A stretch of 64,000 nucleotides of DNA from assembly GCA_035604135.1 (NCBI GenBank), contig DATNJB010000060.1, positions 179,767 through 243,766 on the forward strand. Direction: 5' to 3'. A program made the translations under genes and the position numbers. This stretch comes from Poindextera sp035604135 (GTDB lineage Bacteria; Pseudomonadota; Alphaproteobacteria; Caulobacterales; Caulobacteraceae). Every line of letters begins with the position of its first letter. Within the stretch, counting starts at the first letter, position 1. Shown here piece after piece: positions 8,489 to 16,495 of the stretch. Below the pieces are notes generated by a model. That model saw only the letters and a list, made by a program, of their open reading frames with translations. It was not told where the DNA came from and did no database searches.

Positions 8489-9154
8489 ATGATCTTCCCG
8501 CGTCCGGTCCGCGCCGTCGTCTTCGACATGGACGGCCTTCTGATCAACTCCGAGGTCGTGATCCGGGACGCCATGATGGCGACCGCGCGCGACATGGGCG
8601 TCGAGCTCCCCAACGACGTCTTCATCCGCATGGTCGGTCTGACCTATGCGGCCAGCGATGCGGTGGCGCAGGCGCACTTCGGCCCTGACTTCCCGCTCTC
8701 CGACTTCAACGCCGAGGTCTGGCGCCGCGCGCAGGCGGTGTTCGAGGTCGAGGACATCCTCAAGGATGGCGTCAGGGAGATCGTTGACCACCTGGAGGCC
8801 GCGGGGATCCCGCGCGCAGTCGCCACCTCGTCGTCGCACGACACGGTTCGCCGGCATCTGGCGCCCTCGGGCATCTACGCGCGGTTCCAGACCATCGTCG
8901 CCCGCGGCGACTACGAGCGTGGCAAGCCGCACCCGGACCCCTTCCTGCTCGCCGCCGAGCGCCTCGGCGCCCGGCCCGCCGACTGCCTGGCGCTCGAGGA
9001 CTCCCACAACGGCGTCCGCGCCGCCCACGCCGCCGGCATGATGACGGTGATGGTCCCCGATCTGCTCGAACCCACCGAAGAGATGCGCACCCTCTGCCTC
9101 GCCATCGCCGACACGCTGCATGACGTGCTTGCGGCGCTGAAAGGGAGCGACTGA
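8489..9154 (+). CDS. HAD-IA family phosphatase (sugar-phosphatase-like)
   Basis: The 221-residue protein starts with FDMDGLLINSE (motif I, nucleophile Asp near residue 13). It continues with an alpha-helical cap, then ATSSS (motif II), the lysine in GKPHPDPF (motif III) and LEDSHNGVRAAHAAGM (motif IV). This is the beta-phosphoglucomutase/2-deoxyglucose-6-phosphatase type of HAD hydrolase. The substrate is probably a sugar phosphate but cannot be fixed. It lies 49 bases downstream of serB on the same strand. Confidence 0.85.
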   Translation: MIFPRPVRAVVFDMDGLLINSEVVIRDAMMATARDMGVELPNDVFIRMVGLTYAASDAVAQAHFGPDFPLSDFNAEVWRRAQAVFEVEDILKDGVREIVDHLEAAGIPRAVATSSSHDTVRRHLAPSGIYARFQTIVARGDYERGKPHPDPFLLAAERLGARPADCLALEDSHNGVRAAHAAGMMTVMVPDLLEPTEEMRTLCLAIADTLHDVLAALKGSD

Positions 9155-9174
9155 GGCCCCTTCTCTTCCGCTCA

Positions 9175-9192
9175 TCCCCGCGAAAGCGGGGA
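9175..9192. repeat. REP-like palindrome with GAAA loop
   Basis: TCCCCGC and GCGGGGA form a perfect 7-bp stem closed by a GAAA tetraloop, just after the HAD phosphatase stop. Palindromes of this form flanked by CTCA and CCCAG are dispersed repeats in many proteobacterial genomes (prior knowledge; copy number here not checked). It lies between two genes ending towards each other (9154 and 9263) and may also act in transcript termination. Confidence 0.55.
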
Positions 9193-9262
9193 CCCAGGCT
9201 TTCACCACGAGCAACGAGCGGTTCGGTACTAGCGCCCGGCGATCGGCTGCTCCGGCATCCCC

Positions 9263-10537
9263 CTAGAAGAACACGTACGACCGCACGACCACGTTCTTCC
9301 GGCACCGGGCGTCCGGGGCCGCCGTGGGGTCGACGCTGGCGGTGTGGAAGGACCAGCGGGAGACGGAGCCGTCGGTCTCAGAGTCGTAGCACTTCAGCAT
9401 TGAGACCTCGGTCGAGGTCTGCCTGGGGAACCAGTACCACTCGTGCCCTGGCCGGTAGGTGAAGCGCGTGGTCTCGCCGACGCGGTCGTCGTAGATGCGA
9501 TAGTTGTTGATGTAGGGCTGGTCGGCGAACGAGGGCCAGGCGCAGAGCACGAACGGGTACTGCTCGACCGTCTCCATCGGCTTGGCGAGGTTGGTGGACA
9601 TGAAGCGCCGCGACATCTTCGCGTCCGCCTCGTCCTCGCTGTAGCGCACCTCGCGGCCGAAGTTGCGCAGGTTCCTGGTGAGCAGCTCGCGACAACGCCC
9701 GCGGCCTGAGTTGTCGTTCAGGTCGTTGTGCACCAGGTTGGCATAGCCCGCGTTCACGCCCGGGTTCTTCGCCTCCTGGTTCTCCGTGCGGTCGCCCGCG
9801 TAATCCTTGTCGAAGATGTCGTGGTTGTAGACCAGGGCGTCGGTAGCCCCGGGGAAGAAGTCGAGCAACAGCTGCTCGATCTCCGGGTAGAAGACGCGCT
9901 CGACCTCCGCCGCATCGTAGAAGTTGGCGCACTTGGACTGAAGGTGCGCCAGCGAGACGCCAAGCCGGTCCATGCACTCGGGGCTCTCAGGGCTGAGGCC
10001 GGGGTAGTATTCGCCGATGCGCCGGGCGTCGCGCATCACCTGCGGGAAGTAGAGGTTGCGCTTGCCGTTGTTGCGCTCGTTCTGGCGCATCGCCTTTGCG
10101 TCTTCGGCGCGCGCCGGGTCGCGCCACAGGGCGTTGGACGAGACGAGCGAATAGGTCGGCCGCTCGTGGATCGTGTAGGGCAGCGGCAGCGCTAGGCCGC
10201 CCTCGGGCGCCTCGACGTCGCGCGCGCGGATATCGGCCAGGCATTCGTCCCAGGTGCGAAAGCCGTCGCCGTGGCGGGTGGCGATCGGCCCGGGCGGGGC
10301 GTTCTCGATCATATTGATCACCCGCTGGCCCTCGCCGGTGGCGAACTCCGCCAGCGCGTCCTCGAGCGCCGCAGCCGTGCCGGCGTCGCCGTCGCGCTCG
10401 CGCGAGACGTAGGAGACGCCGCCGTTCGCCGCGATCGGCGGCGGTTGGCCGTGCGTGAGCTGGAGCGGCGGGATCCAGCCGGACGGGCCGCCTTTCACAT
10501 CGGAGGTGTCGGTGCCGGCGACATCAAGCGGGGTCAT
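9263..10537 (-). CDS. CmcJ/NvfI-family Fe/2-oxoglutarate-type oxygenase
   Basis: The 424-residue protein resembles the CmcJ/NvfI oxidoreductase family (cephamycin hydroxylation; fungal meroterpenoid tailoring). Signs are a YNHDIF segment, an AxLVHNDLN segment likely to hold metal ligands, WPSF, and a C-terminal block EVSMLKCYDSETDGSVSRWSFHTA, which is the family hallmark. It is longer than typical members because of an N-terminal extension. The start at 10537 is chosen because GAGAGG lies 7 bases upstream; an ATG 6 bases earlier has no spacing. No biosynthetic cluster surrounds it, so the substrate is unknown. Confidence 0.72.
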   Translation of the reverse strand: MTPLDVAGTDTSDVKGGPSGWIPPLQLTHGQPPPIAANGGVSYVSRERDGDAGTAAALEDALAEFATGEGQRVINMIENAPPGPIATRHGDGFRTWDECLADIRARDVEAPEGGLALPLPYTIHERPTYSLVSSNALWRDPARAEDAKAMRQNERNNGKRNLYFPQVMRDARRIGEYYPGLSPESPECMDRLGVSLAHLQSKCANFYDAAEVERVFYPEIEQLLLDFFPGATDALVYNHDIFDKDYAGDRTENQEAKNPGVNAGYANLVHNDLNDNSGRGRCRELLTRNLRNFGREVRYSEDEADAKMSRRFMSTNLAKPMETVEQYPFVLCAWPSFADQPYINNYRIYDDRVGETTRFTYRPGHEWYWFPRQTSTEVSMLKCYDSETDGSVSRWSFHTASVDPTAAPDARCRKNVVVRSYVFF

Positions 10538-10698
10538 GCGCATGCCTCTCGCGCTGGTCTTCGGCTTCAAACTGGCAGACCGGGACCACGGGTTCCAGGG
10601 CATTAATTCTGGGAGCCCGATCCCAAATTCTGCGGCCGTCGCGCCGCATCCCCGCGCCTCTCTGCGCCCTCTTCGTTTAGAAGAGGCGCCTTGCCCTG

Positions 10699-11277
10699 CT
10701 ACCGCCGCCGCGGCGGGACGACGTCCTTGAAGTCGTCGAAGCCTTTCCAGGCCGGTTCGACCGGCGCTTCGCCGACGCGTGGGGCGTAGATCGACGGCGC
10801 CTTCATCTCGAGCTCGGGGATGTAGCGCGGGCAGTTGGGGAAGATGTCGGCGGGCGTCACCTTCACCAGCATCTGGCCGCCGGGGAATCCGTCCAGCCGC
10901 TCGTCCTCGAACGCGATCTCGGCGGTCCCGTTGATGCGCAACCGGCCCGGCTTGTCGCCGATGCGGATGAACAACAGGCCGACGTTGGGGTTGACCCGGA
11001 TGTTGCCCAGGCTGCGGAACATGCCGTTGCCGTCATAGTCAGGGAAGATGAGCAGGTCGAGGGCGGCGATGCGGACAAAGCCCGGCAGCCCGCCTTTGAA
11101 CGAACAGTCCGGCCGTCCCTCGGCGTCGGCAGTGGCGAGGAAGAAAAAGGGGCTCTGTTCGACGAACGCCTTGTCGGCGTCGCTGAAGCGGTCGCGCCGC
11201 GTCTTCTCAACCAGCCGATCGGCGAGCGCGCGGCTCGCGAACCGGTCCTGCAACTCGCGTTGGCCGGTGTTGTACAT
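10699..11277 (-). CDS. Pyridoxamine 5'-phosphate oxidase-like flavoprotein
   Basis: The 192-residue protein has a split-barrel PNPOx-like fold: FFFLATADAEGRPDCSFKGG near residues 44-63, then LLIFPDYDGNGMFRSLGNI with NPNVGLLFI. These segments bind FMN or F420-like flavin in the family. The C-terminal NCPRYIPEL motif is typical of the PPOX class annotated as pyridoxamine oxidase-related, and is not true PdxH. AGGAGAG stands 6 bases upstream of the ATG. The electron donor and substrate are unknown. Confidence 0.78.
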   Translation of the reverse strand: MYNTGQRELQDRFASRALADRLVEKTRRDRFSDADKAFVEQSPFFFLATADAEGRPDCSFKGGLPGFVRIAALDLLIFPDYDGNGMFRSLGNIRVNPNVGLLFIRIGDKPGRLRINGTAEIAFEDERLDGFPGGQMLVKVTPADIFPNCPRYIPELEMKAPSIYAPRVGEAPVEPAWKGFDDFKDVVPPRRR

Positions 11278-11302
11278 GCGCTGCTCTCCTGCGTGGCCTC
11301 GG

Positions 11303-11476
11303 CTAGCCGGCGCGGCGGTTGAACAGGCGTCGCCAAGCCGCCACCAGGGGATCGAAGGGCGAGGCGGGGACGGGCGGCGCGGCGTCGACTGGCTCGACGG
11401 CGCCCCAAGGCCCCCATTCCCTCGTCGGCTTCTGGCCTGGTTTGGCGTTGGCCGCGGCGCTGTCAGTCCAGGGCAT
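11303..11476 (-). CDS. Small hypothetical protein (57 residues)
   Basis: The short ORF has a good Shine-Dalgarno (GGGAG, 7 bases upstream) and begins MPWTDSAAANAKPGQKPTRE. It is Pro/Trp-rich, with the motif WGPWGAVEP and a basic C-terminus LFNRRAG. It sits 25 bases upstream of the PNPOx-like gene on the same strand and divergent from mrp. The strong ribosome site and lack of overlap support a real gene. I do not recognise a family. Confidence 0.5.
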   Translation of the reverse strand: MPWTDSAAANAKPGQKPTREWGPWGAVEPVDAAPPVPASPFDPLVAAWRRLFNRRAG

Positions 11477-11566
11477 GGGTCGGCTCCCAATGGCTGGAGG
11501 CTTGTAAACGCGAGCCCGGACTCGGATATGAGACCCGGGCGGGCTGGACCGCAAGACGAAGAGAGC

Positions 11567-12748
11567 ATGGGCGAGGAAACACCGATATCCCGCGCCGGCG
11601 TGCTGGCCGCCCTGAACGAAGTCCGCGATCCGAAGTCCGGCAACGGCCTGAGCGACGCCGGGCTGGTGACCGCGCTCGTTCTCCGCTCCGACCGCGCGGG
11701 TTTCATGATCGAGATCGACGCCGCCGACGCCGCTCTCTACGAACCTGTCCGCGAGGCGGCCGAAGCGGTGCTGCGCAAGGCGGCGGGCGTCGAGAAGGCG
11801 CAGGTCGTGCTGACCGCGGCCGCCGATCCAGCGCAGCGGCCGCCGGACCCGGGCATCGTCCGCGTGCGCCGCGGCGACCGGCCCGAGCCGCCGGCGCAGC
11901 TTCGCCCGCCGGCCGGGCGCGCTCCGGCGGCGCTGAAGCCGGCGCACGTTCGCCACGTCATCGCGGTGGCCAGCGCCAAGGGCGGGGTCGGCAAGTCGAC
12001 GGTGGCGCTGAACCTCGCCGCCGCCATGGCCATGCTCGGCCGCCGGGTGGGGTTGCTCGACGCCGACGTCTATGGGCCGTCGATCCCGCGCATGACGGGC
12101 TTAGACGCCGAGCCGGAGATGACCGCCGACCGCAAGCTGAACCCCCTCACGGCCTGGGGCATGAAGGTGATGTCGATCGGCTTTCTGGTCGACGAGGCCT
12201 CGCCGATGATCTGGCGAGGCCCGATCGCTTCTTCGGCGTTGAACCAGCTCCTGAACGATGTCGCCTGGGCCAGCGAGGCCGAGCCGCTCGACGTTTTGGT
12301 CATCGACATGCCGCCCGGCACCGGCGACGTGCAGCTGACGTTGGCCCAGCGGGTCGCGCTCTCGGGCGCGGTCATCGTGTCCACCCCGCAGCCCGTGGCG
12401 CTGATCGACGTGCGCAGGGGCGTTGCGATGTTCGAAAAGACCCACGTGCCGATCCTGGGCGTGATCGAGAACATGGCCTTCTTCCCCGATCCGGCGACCG
12501 GCGAGCCGATCCCCATCTTCGGTCGCGGCGGCGCGAAGTCGACCGCCGAGGAACTCGGCGCGCCGTTCCTCGGCGAGATCCCGATCGAGGTGGCGCTCCG
12601 CGAGGCTTGCGACGACGGGCGCCCGCTCGTCACCATGGGCGGCGACAGCCCCGCCGCACGCGCGTTGATCGCAGCGGCGGAAGCCGTGCTCGACGGCCTC
12701 GAGCATGGGAACTTGAAACCCGCGCCGCGGATCCTGTTCGAGGACTGA
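11567..12748 (+). CDS. mrp: Mrp/ApbC-type Fe-S cluster carrier ATPase
   Basis: The 393-residue protein has an N-terminal MIP18/DUF59-like domain (ALNEVRDPKSG, residues 11-21), a variable Pro/Ala linker, and a ParA-like P-loop ATPase (SAKGGVGKSTVALNLA, about residue 133). The blocks DADVYGPSIPRM and VIDMPPGTGDVQLTLAQ are typical of Mrp/ApbC. The CPxC cysteine pair of E. coli-type Mrp is replaced by PDPATGE, as in many alphaproteobacterial homologues. The ATG at 11567 follows GAAGAGAG. An upstream in-frame ATG at 11529 is less likely. Confidence 0.9.
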   Translation: MGEETPISRAGVLAALNEVRDPKSGNGLSDAGLVTALVLRSDRAGFMIEIDAADAALYEPVREAAEAVLRKAAGVEKAQVVLTAAADPAQRPPDPGIVRVRRGDRPEPPAQLRPPAGRAPAALKPAHVRHVIAVASAKGGVGKSTVALNLAAAMAMLGRRVGLLDADVYGPSIPRMTGLDAEPEMTADRKLNPLTAWGMKVMSIGFLVDEASPMIWRGPIASSALNQLLNDVAWASEAEPLDVLVIDMPPGTGDVQLTLAQRVALSGAVIVSTPQPVALIDVRRGVAMFEKTHVPILGVIENMAFFPDPATGEPIPIFGRGGAKSTAEELGAPFLGEIPIEVALREACDDGRPLVTMGGDSPAARALIAAAEAVLDGLEHGNLKPAPRILFED

Positions 12749-12750
12749 CG

Positions 12751-14190
12751 CTATTCCGCTGCGGCGGCCGGCGGCTCCTCGATAGGCCCGCCGATCAGCG
12801 CTTCCTCTGAGGCGGCGAAGTCGAGCTGCGCGCGGATCTCGGCGTGTCGCTTGGAATCCAGCTTGTAGCCGAAGAACATCGCGCCGCCGAACCACACAAG
12901 GATCACCGGAGCGAACAGGTAGCACATCTCAAGGCCGAAGATGGCCGAGGGCGTGTTCACCGCCCCCTCCGCGCCGTTGTAGTGCACGAGCGCCAGGATC
13001 GGGAAGACAACGGCCACCGTGATGCTGCCGCCGATCTTGGTCGTGGTCGTCACCATCGAGAACAGGAGGCTGGTCAGGTCCTGCTTCTGCTCGAGCCTGA
13101 CCTCGTCGGCCACGTCGGCGATCATCGCCCGCACCAAGAGCAGGAAGGCGCTGGCGCAGAAGCCCACCGAGAACATGCCGATGATTGTCGGGATCGTCTG
13201 CCCGAAGGTGTAGTGCGGCCCCATGCGCGGAAGCGCCATCAGCGTCGCCTGGGTGATCGAGTAGGCGACGCAGGCGATCTGCACGGTCCGGTGCTTGCCG
13301 AACCGCTGGGCGAGACGGCCCCAGAACACCGCGCCCACGATGGCCGCGCCGATGTAGGAGATCAGCAAAAAGCTCACCGCCGCGATACTGAACCCTTTGG
13401 CGTCGTGGAAATAGTAGACGTAGAGCGGCCCCGTCGTGCCTGGCCCGAGCGTCAGCGCGAGGTCGGCCAGGATCAGGCGGAGCATCGATGGCTTCTTGAG
13501 CGCGAGCCAGTAGTCCGAAAGCTTGAACTTCGGCCGCTGCGGAATGGGCTGCACGTGCTCGGGCGTCAGCGTGGCCGTGATCAGCAGCGCGATCGGGAGG
13601 GCGATGATCAGGATGAGGCCGATCGCCGGCATGCTGGCCTTCAGGCCGGGCGTGATCTTGCCGTGCGTGAACAGCGGCAGCAGCAGGATCGCAATCGAGC
13701 CGACCACAGCCATCGACGACGTCCATGCGTACACGCGCGAACGGTCGTTGTAGCCCTTGGCCAGGACTGCGCCCCACGCGGCCGAGCCAAGCGTGAGCAT
13801 CGAAGTGCCGGCGGCTGTCACCACGAGCCAGAGAATGAGGTAGCCGGAGCTGACTGGCCCCGTCGGCATCAGAAGTTTGTAGACCCCGAGCAGGATGATT
13901 GGCGCACCGACGACGATCCAGGGCCGGTAGCGGCCGATGGGCGTCTTCGTTCGGTCCATGAACAGAGCGACGAATGGATCGAACAGGATGTCGATCACGC
14001 GCACCACGAAGATCGCGCCCGAGACGGCGATGAAACCGACGCCCAGGCTGACGTAGTGGCGCGGCAGATAGACGCCGAGGATCACGGCCATCCCGGCGAG
14101 CGGCACACCCAGCGCGCCGTATGTGAAGACGTTGTAGAGGGGAACTCTGTGCTCGGCCGCCGGGGCGGCGGTGGCTGCGTTCAATGACAC
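12751..14190 (-). CDS. MFS transporter of the GPH (MelB-like) type, copy 1
   Basis: The protein has about 479 residues and roughly 12 membrane segments. The N-terminal YLPRHYVSLG and the loop RVIDILFDPFVALFMDRTKTPIGRYRPWIVVGAP are the glycoside-pentoside-hexuronide:cation symporter signature (DPxxG/A region, then GRyRPW). GTG at 14190 is preferred because GGGAG lies 8 bases upstream; a TTG at 14205 overlaps that site. It has a tandem paralogue 110 bases upstream (14301-15734). No sugar catabolism genes are nearby, so the cargo is unknown. It ends 2 bases from the convergent mrp stop. Confidence 0.85.
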   Translation of the reverse strand: MSLNAATAAPAAEHRVPLYNVFTYGALGVPLAGMAVILGVYLPRHYVSLGVGFIAVSGAIFVVRVIDILFDPFVALFMDRTKTPIGRYRPWIVVGAPIILLGVYKLLMPTGPVSSGYLILWLVVTAAGTSMLTLGSAAWGAVLAKGYNDRSRVYAWTSSMAVVGSIAILLLPLFTHGKITPGLKASMPAIGLILIIALPIALLITATLTPEHVQPIPQRPKFKLSDYWLALKKPSMLRLILADLALTLGPGTTGPLYVYYFHDAKGFSIAAVSFLLISYIGAAIVGAVFWGRLAQRFGKHRTVQIACVAYSITQATLMALPRMGPHYTFGQTIPTIIGMFSVGFCASAFLLLVRAMIADVADEVRLEQKQDLTSLLFSMVTTTTKIGGSITVAVVFPILALVHYNGAEGAVNTPSAIFGLEMCYLFAPVILVWFGGAMFFGYKLDSKRHAEIRAQLDFAASEEALIGGPIEEPPAAAAE

Positions 14191-14273
14191 GCGGGCGTCT
14201 CCCAATGACTTAAGTTAAGGCGCTTGAAGCGCTCTTGTGACGCCGAGTAAATCACAGGATTTTCCGCCCTGCA

Positions 14274-14292
14274 CGCGCGGAGTTTCCGCGCG
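14274..14292. repeat. Perfect 8-bp hairpin between the tandem GPH transporters
   Basis: CGCGCGGA and TCCGCGCG flank a 3-base loop. The hairpin lies 9 bases beyond the stop of the upstream transporter gene and about 84 bases before the start of the next. There is no T-tract on either side, so it is at best a non-canonical terminator or RNA-stability element. Confidence 0.4.
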
Positions 14293-14300
14293 CGACGGTG

Positions 14301-15734
14301 TCACTCCGCGGCGGCGAAGCGCTCGTGCTCGGCTTGGCTGCCGGAAATCGAGTCGATGACCGGCGCTTCGAGGGCCAGCCCGTCCCGCTCGTCGAGGGCC
14401 GCGCGAATCTCGGCGTGGCGGCTGTCGTTCAACTTGTAGCCGATGTAGCAGGCGCCTCCGAGCATCACGAACACGACCGGCCCGATCAGGTAGACGAGCT
14501 CCAGGCCGTGGATCGCGGCGGGCGTGTTCACCGCGCCCTCCTTGGCCTGATAGCCGATCGCGCCGAGAACGGTGAAGGACAGCGTGATGGAGAGCGCGCC
14601 GGCGATCTTCTGCGTCATGGTGATCATCGAATAGAGCAGGCCCGCGCGGTTCTTGCCCTGGTCGAGGCGCACCGCGTCGGCCACGTCGGCCACCATGGCC
14701 CGGTCCAAGAGCGCGAAGCTGGTGGCCAGGAAGCCCATGATGAACATGAAGATCGCCACCGGCAGCATCTGGCCCTTGGGCATGAAGGTCAAAGAGATCA
14801 GCCCGAGCGAATATCCGGTCGCTGTCGCCATCAGCGTGCGGTGCTTGCCGAACCGCATGGCGATACGGGAGAGCACGCCAGCGCCAAAGACGCCGGCGGC
14901 GACGTAGATGAGCAGCTGGATGCTGGCCTGCGCGATCGTGAAGCCGCGCGCATCGTGGAAGTAGAAGAGGTAGATCGCGCCCATCCACCCGGGCCCGAGC
15001 GCCAGGCAGAAGTCGGCGATGATGATGCGGCGCATGTCTGGCCGAAGCACCATCTTGACGTAGTCCATCAGCGGGACGCGCTCGGAGTGATCTTCGGCGG
15101 TGATCCGCTCGGGCGTCCGGAGCAGCGCCAGCAGGACCCCGACCGGCGCGGCGATGATGATGAACCAGCCCATCAGCGGCACGGCCCCGCCGGGAGCCAC
15201 GCCACGCCGGCCCTCGAGCACCGAGGGCAGGATCAGCACGACCGTCGCCCCCAGGATGCCGACCACCTGCATCACGCCGAAGACGCGCGAGCGCTCGTGG
15301 TACTTGGCCGCGATCACCGAAGCCCAGGCCGAGTGGGAGAGGCCTAGAACCGAGGTGCCGATGTAATAGACCAACAGCCAGGCGAACAGGTAGACGAGTG
15401 AGACCTTGCTGACCGGTTCGAACAGCATGAAGACCGCCAGCATCAGGATCGGGGCGCCGGCGATCAGCCACGGCCTGTAGCGTCCGATGGGCGTGCACGT
15501 GCGGTCCATCACCAGCCCGAGCACCGGATCGACGAAGGTATCGAGGATGCGGATCAGTCCGAACGTTCCGCCGACGGCCGCCAGCGCCAGGCCGAAGTGG
15601 CCGGCGTAGTAGCGCGGCAGAAAGACGCCCAGCCCGATCGCGAGCGCGCCCGGCGCGAGGCCCGGCAGGCTGAAGGCGATCAGTTGGAGAAGCGAGAGCC
15701 GCTGATGCGGTTGGGCGGGGGACGTCGATGTCAC
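14301..15734 (-). CDS. MFS transporter of the GPH (MelB-like) type, copy 2
   Basis: The 477-residue polytopic protein is clearly paralogous to the product of 12751-14190. It shares FLPRYYAGHFGL, RILDTFVDPVLGLVMDRTCTPIGRYRPWLIAGAPI, the ADVADAVRLDQGKNRAGLLYSM block and the C-terminal YKLNDSRHAEIRAALDE. It starts at GTG with AGGA upstream. The tandem pair probably arose by local duplication and may carry related substrates. GPH proteins couple sugar or small-molecule uptake to Na+ or H+; the cargo is not predictable here. Confidence 0.85.
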   Translation of the reverse strand: MTSTSPAQPHQRLSLLQLIAFSLPGLAPGALAIGLGVFLPRYYAGHFGLALAAVGGTFGLIRILDTFVDPVLGLVMDRTCTPIGRYRPWLIAGAPILMLAVFMLFEPVSKVSLVYLFAWLLVYYIGTSVLGLSHSAWASVIAAKYHERSRVFGVMQVVGILGATVVLILPSVLEGRRGVAPGGAVPLMGWFIIIAAPVGVLLALLRTPERITAEDHSERVPLMDYVKMVLRPDMRRIIIADFCLALGPGWMGAIYLFYFHDARGFTIAQASIQLLIYVAAGVFGAGVLSRIAMRFGKHRTLMATATGYSLGLISLTFMPKGQMLPVAIFMFIMGFLATSFALLDRAMVADVADAVRLDQGKNRAGLLYSMITMTQKIAGALSITLSFTVLGAIGYQAKEGAVNTPAAIHGLELVYLIGPVVFVMLGGACYIGYKLNDSRHAEIRAALDERDGLALEAPVIDSISGSQAEHERFAAAE

Positions 15735-15857
15735 GCGAGGGTCCTGGGCGAGGGTTTTCGGAGCTGCGCCTTCTTGTGGGCGCGTGCCGGCAGGGAAGCC
15801 CGCCCTCGGCCGCCGCGCAAGGGCTTTGTGAGCAGCGATAAGTTTGCCGCGGCGCGG

Positions 15858-16166
15858 CTAGAGGTCCCGCAAGATCTCGGGCAAGTCCCGAGCGCCATGC
15901 AGAATCCGAAGAATGATCGGCGGTCCCTGGCTGGCGTCGTACACGGCGATGTATGGGAAGCCGTTCACCCCGGCGAAGCGGTAGCGCTCTGGAGCGAGTT
16001 CCGGGTGGACTGCGCCCGCAAGTGGAAAGTCGCCGAGCCGCCGGGTGAGGCCGGCCACAGACCGCCTTAGGGGCCGCGCAGATGCAGGGCTGTCGCGCCC
16101 AATCCAGCGTGCTGCCTCAGATACATCGGCGAGTGCGCGATCGGATAGGTTAGCGCGCGGCGCTAT
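15858..16166 (-). pseudogene. ParE-type toxin without a canonical start codon
   Basis: The frame encodes about 102 residues matching ParE/RelE toxins. The N-terminal LSDRALADVSEAARWIGRDSP helix region is followed by the HPEL...YRF...PYIAVYD...ILRILHGARDLPEIL core. Between the upstream in-frame stop (16188-16190) and this homology there is no ATG, GTG or TTG. The codon where a start is expected, overlapping the ParD stop, is ATA (16166-16164). The first usable codon is GTG at 16058, which would delete the two N-terminal helices. It is either a start-lost toxin or one initiated weakly at ATA. Confidence 0.65.
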
Positions 16167-16432
16167 TTCCGCGCCCCTCGCTTCGGCTCAGCCCCTTCGA
16201 TGATAGGGTCCAGCTCGGCCAGTGCGTCATCAGCCGATACCCAACCCCCGGCCTCGACCTCGGCCTCGACCTCATGGATCATCGCCATGAACTTGCGCTT
16301 GCGCTCCTCGGCGTCCTGCAACAGCCGCAAACCGGAGCGGACGACCTCGCTGACGTTGTTGTAGCGCCCCTCGGCTACGCATTCCTTCGCGAACCGCTCA
16401 AGCTCCGGCGTCAGGTGAACGTTGGTTCCCAT
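16163..16432 (-). CDS. ParD-type antitoxin (CopG/ribbon-helix-helix)
   Basis: The 89-residue protein begins MGTNVHLTPELERFAKECVAEGR, the ParD ribbon-helix-helix DNA-binding domain, continuing NNVSEVVRSGLRLLQDAEERKRKF. The acidic C-terminal half (residues 50-85) is the toxin-binding tail. AGGAG lies 5 bases upstream of this ATG; a longer frame from 16459 lacks such a site. It overlaps the adjacent toxin frame by 4 bases, the usual antitoxin-first order. ParD normally neutralises ParE and represses its own operon. Confidence 0.85.
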   Translation of the reverse strand: MGTNVHLTPELERFAKECVAEGRYNNVSEVVRSGLRLLQDAEERKRKFMAMIHEVEAEVEAGGWVSADDALAELDPIIEGAEPKRGARK

Positions 16433-16495
16433 GCGGGCTCCTATATCAATCTTTGACACTCAGAGTGGAGCGACTCCGCGACGAACGCAACTCGA

